In this document: piece after piece, positions 62,653 through 64,000 of the stretch
Position numbering within the stretch: position 1 is the stretch's first letter
Layout of the letters: every line of letters begins with the position of its first letter
NCBI GenBank assembly: GCA_900543205.1
Contig: UQQM01000001.1
Location: 1 to 64,000, forward strand
Source: an uncultured Bacteroides sp.
GTDB taxonomy: Bacteria; Bacteroidota; Bacteroidia; Bacteroidales; UBA932
Direction: 5' to 3'
DNA length: 64,000 nt
Position numbers and translations under genes: made by a program
The notes under the pieces: generated by a model
What the model was told of the DNA's origin: nothing
Databases searched by the model: none
Seen by the model: the letters and a program-made list of their open reading frames with translations, nothing else

Positions 62653-62859
62653 ATGGATAGGCTGGAGGACATTTACAAAGAGTTCTGCGTCATGATGACG
62701 GAGGACAGAATCTATGAGAATCCCGAAGTTGGCTTCGGAGACATCTGCCGTGAGCTCGGGGTCGAGCCTTCGATGCTGGACAGGCTGCTTCAGGACGAGC
62801 TGGGGTATACCGGCGCGGAGCTTCTGGAGGAGTACAGAAAGACCGGTCCGGAAACCTGA
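62653..62859 (+). CDS. Tiny HTH protein resembling half of an AraC DNA-binding domain
   Basis: This 68-residue protein starts at the ATG at 62653 (the longer frame upstream has no homology). Residues ~18-62 read RIYENPEVGFGDICRELGVE / PSMLDRLLQDELGYTGAELL / EEYR, which matches by eye the first HTH unit of AraC-type domains (the pattern of a short helix, a turn at LGV, and a GxxxxxLLxxYR end). A full AraC domain needs a second HTH unit, which is absent. It may bind DNA as a dimer or act as an anti-regulator. A long hairpin overlaps the end of the gene. Confidence 0.65.
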   Translation: MDRLEDIYKEFCVMMTEDRIYENPEVGFGDICRELGVEPSMLDRLLQDELGYTGAELLEEYRKTGPET

Positions 62860-62878
62860 CGGACTCCGGGCCGGTCTT
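62839..62878. terminator. 14-base-pair hairpin at the end of the tiny HTH gene
   Basis: AAGACCGGTCCGGA (62839-62852) pairs with TCCGGGCCGGTCTT (62865-62878) with one G-U-type mismatch; the arms flank the gene stop. There is no T tract on either strand, so it may be a Rho-linked or message-stabilising structure between the converging genes. Confidence 0.5.
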
Positions 62879-62893
62879 ACGGGGATGTTTGTC

Positions 62894-64000
62894 CTATGCT
62901 TCGGCGGCTTCCGCTGCTGCGTACTCCTCAAGCAGCTTGGTCTGCACGTCGCCGGGAACAGGCTGATAGTCGGCGAACTCCATTGAGAAGGTGGCCGAGC
63001 CTGAAGTCAGCGAGCTGAGGGTCGTCGAATAGCGGTACAGTTCCGCGAGGGGCACGCGGGCCTTGAGAATCGAGAATCCCTTGTCCGCTCCCATGTCGCC
63101 GAGTATGCCGCGGCGGTTCTGCAGGTCGGACATCACGGCTCCCTGATATTCTGCAGGAGTCATGACCTCGACGTTGTAGATGGGCTCCATGATCTTGGGT
63201 CCGGCGTTGCGGAAGGCTTCCTTGAACGCGTTGCGGGCGGCAAGCACGAAGGAGATTTCGTTGGAGTCCACGGGGTGCATCTTTCCGTCATAGACATATA
63301 CGCGTATGTCGCGGGCGTAGGAGCCGGTGAGCGGGCCTTCGGTCATCTTCTCGTTGATACCCTTGAGTATGGCCGGCATGAAGCGGGCGTCGATGGCTCC
63401 GCCGACGACGCAGTTGTAGAATTCCAGCTTTCCGCCCCATTCGAGGTCGTAGGACTCCTGGGTCTTGATGTTCATGACCTGGTCCTTGCCGTTGATCTTG
63501 AATGTCCTCGGGGCTTCCGTGCCTTCCTCGTAAGGGCAGATGAGCAGGGTGACCTCTCCGAACTGGCCGGCTCCTCCGGACTGTTTCTTGTGGCGGTAGG
63601 TCGCCGTGGCGGTCTTGGTGATGGTCTCGCGATAGGGAATCTTCGGCGCGAAGAGCTCCACGTCAAGCTTGTACTCGTTGTTGAGTATCCATTTCACGAT
63701 GTTGATGTGCTGCTCTCCGTTGCCGCTCAGAATGGTCTGGCGCAGTTCCTTTGAGTATTCCACGATGACGGTGGGATCCTCGGAGGATATCTTCTTCAGG
63801 GCGTCGCCGAGCTTCTGCTCGTCCTGCTGTACCTTGGCCTTGATTGCGCAGCGGTATTTTGGTGCGGGGAATTCTATCTTGTCCCACGAGAGGTTGGATC
63901 CGGGCGCTGAAAGGGTGGTGTTGCACTTGCCGTTCTTGAGCTTGACCGTACATCCGAGGTCTCCAGCGTGGAGGGCGTTCACGGGTTCTTTCTTCATGCC
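62894..64000 (-). CDS. fusA2: Elongation factor G paralogue (EF-G2/FusA2-type), 3' part, 5' end outside window
   Basis: The frame is open to the window edge, so only the last ~368 residues are present (no G domain). Domains II-V are recognisable: HAGDLGCTVKLKNGKCNTTL, the domain III/IV region HKKQSGGAGQFGEVTLLICP, DGKMHPVDSNEISFVLAARN, and domain V VMTPAEYQGAVMSDLQNRRG then YSTTLSSLTSGSATFSMEFA. The domain V text (GDMGADKGFSILKARVPLAE and SLTSGSATF) is of the EF-G2 type rather than the canonical RSMTQGR type. In Bacteroides a paralogue of this kind lacks GTPase activity and acts during carbon limitation; whether this one does cannot be seen without the G domain. Confidence 0.85.
   Translation of the reverse strand, partial: GMKKEPVNALHAGDLGCTVKLKNGKCNTTLSAPGSNLSWDKIEFPAPKYRCAIKAKVQQDEQKLGDALKKISSEDPTVIVEYSKELRQTILSGNGEQHINIVKWILNNEYKLDVELFAPKIPYRETITKTATATYRHKKQSGGAGQFGEVTLLICPYEEGTEAPRTFKINGKDQVMNIKTQESYDLEWGGKLEFYNCVVGGAIDARFMPAILKGINEKMTEGPLTGSYARDIRVYVYDGKMHPVDSNEISFVLAARNAFKEAFRNAGPKIMEPIYNVEVMTPAEYQGAVMSDLQNRRGILGDMGADKGFSILKARVPLAELYRYSTTLSSLTSGSATFSMEFADYQPVPGDVQTKLLEEYAAAEAAEA

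Noticed and set aside
1..64000. tRNA, rRNA, CRISPR arrays, insertion sequences or prophage
   Set aside because: Reading through the intergenic regions gave no cloverleaf, no regularly spaced repeats, and no transposase, integrase or phage structural proteins.

Overview
The window is one contiguous piece of a Bacteroidales-type chromosome (phylum Bacteroidota) with moderately high GC. The evidence is a fused SecDF, single-chain glycyl-tRNA synthetase, FloA/NfeD, a two-subunit fumarate reductase next to ruvB, a lipoprotein LptC, an S46 dipeptidyl-peptidase, an EF-G2 paralogue, and many Bacteroidota -7 promoter boxes of the form TAnnTTTG upstream of genes that lack obvious Shine-Dalgarno sequences. 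GC content and gene set would fit Alistipes-like or uncultured relatives, but the genus cannot be fixed from sequence reading alone. I see no prophage, insertion sequence, CRISPR array, tRNA or rRNA; almost everything is core genome.

Layout. 1-9.5 kb: the 3' end of malQ, a convergent nfeD-floA pair, secDF and dnaE. 9.5-15.8 kb (minus strand): a secreted hydrolase, a ThiL-family protein overlapping glyS, then a sulfur/iron-sulfur operon sufS-sufE-sufT-like-folK. 15.8-16.56 kb: the only long gene-free stretch, rich in inverted repeats. 16.5-26.5 kb: ruvA, mnmG-ybeY, tonB, hflX, a divergent LytTR regulator / short ExbB-like pair, and ruvB-frdA-frdB. 26.55-26.82 kb: an AT-rich region packed with DnaA-box-like nonamers, from which genes diverge; this is my best candidate for a chromosomal replication origin. 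26.8-36.2 kb (all plus strand): mfd, then an envelope cluster coaX / outer-membrane protein / TPR protein / lptC / ppiD closed by a strong terminator. 36.2-47.5 kb: methyltransferase, ychF, a secreted nuclease/phosphatase-family protein, galK, a CpXC protein / small membrane protein / YeiH transporter group, a zntA-like metal ATPase with two operator-like palindromes, and a 991-residue protease-propeller-barrel outer-membrane protein. 47.5-64 kb: a thioredoxin-fold lipoprotein, galM-thyA-folA, mutS, a glycosyltransferase with a YfhO-like membrane protein, then a long minus-strand run (XRE regulator, rnhB, dpp7-like, mrp, rsmA, ybaN), a tiny half-AraC protein and the 3' part of a fusA2-type gene.

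The most notable observations are: the oriC candidate between ruvB and mfd; a ThiL homologue that has lost nearly all of its metal-binding aspartates although its fold and C-terminus are clearly conserved (a probable pseudoenzyme), with a milder active-site loss in the nearby CoaX; paired GCAAC-N3-GTTGC palindromes over the promoter of the metal ATPase; and long perfect inverted repeats and nested hairpins in the sufS-ruvA intergenic region. No single locus looks like a complete new system, and I do not claim one.
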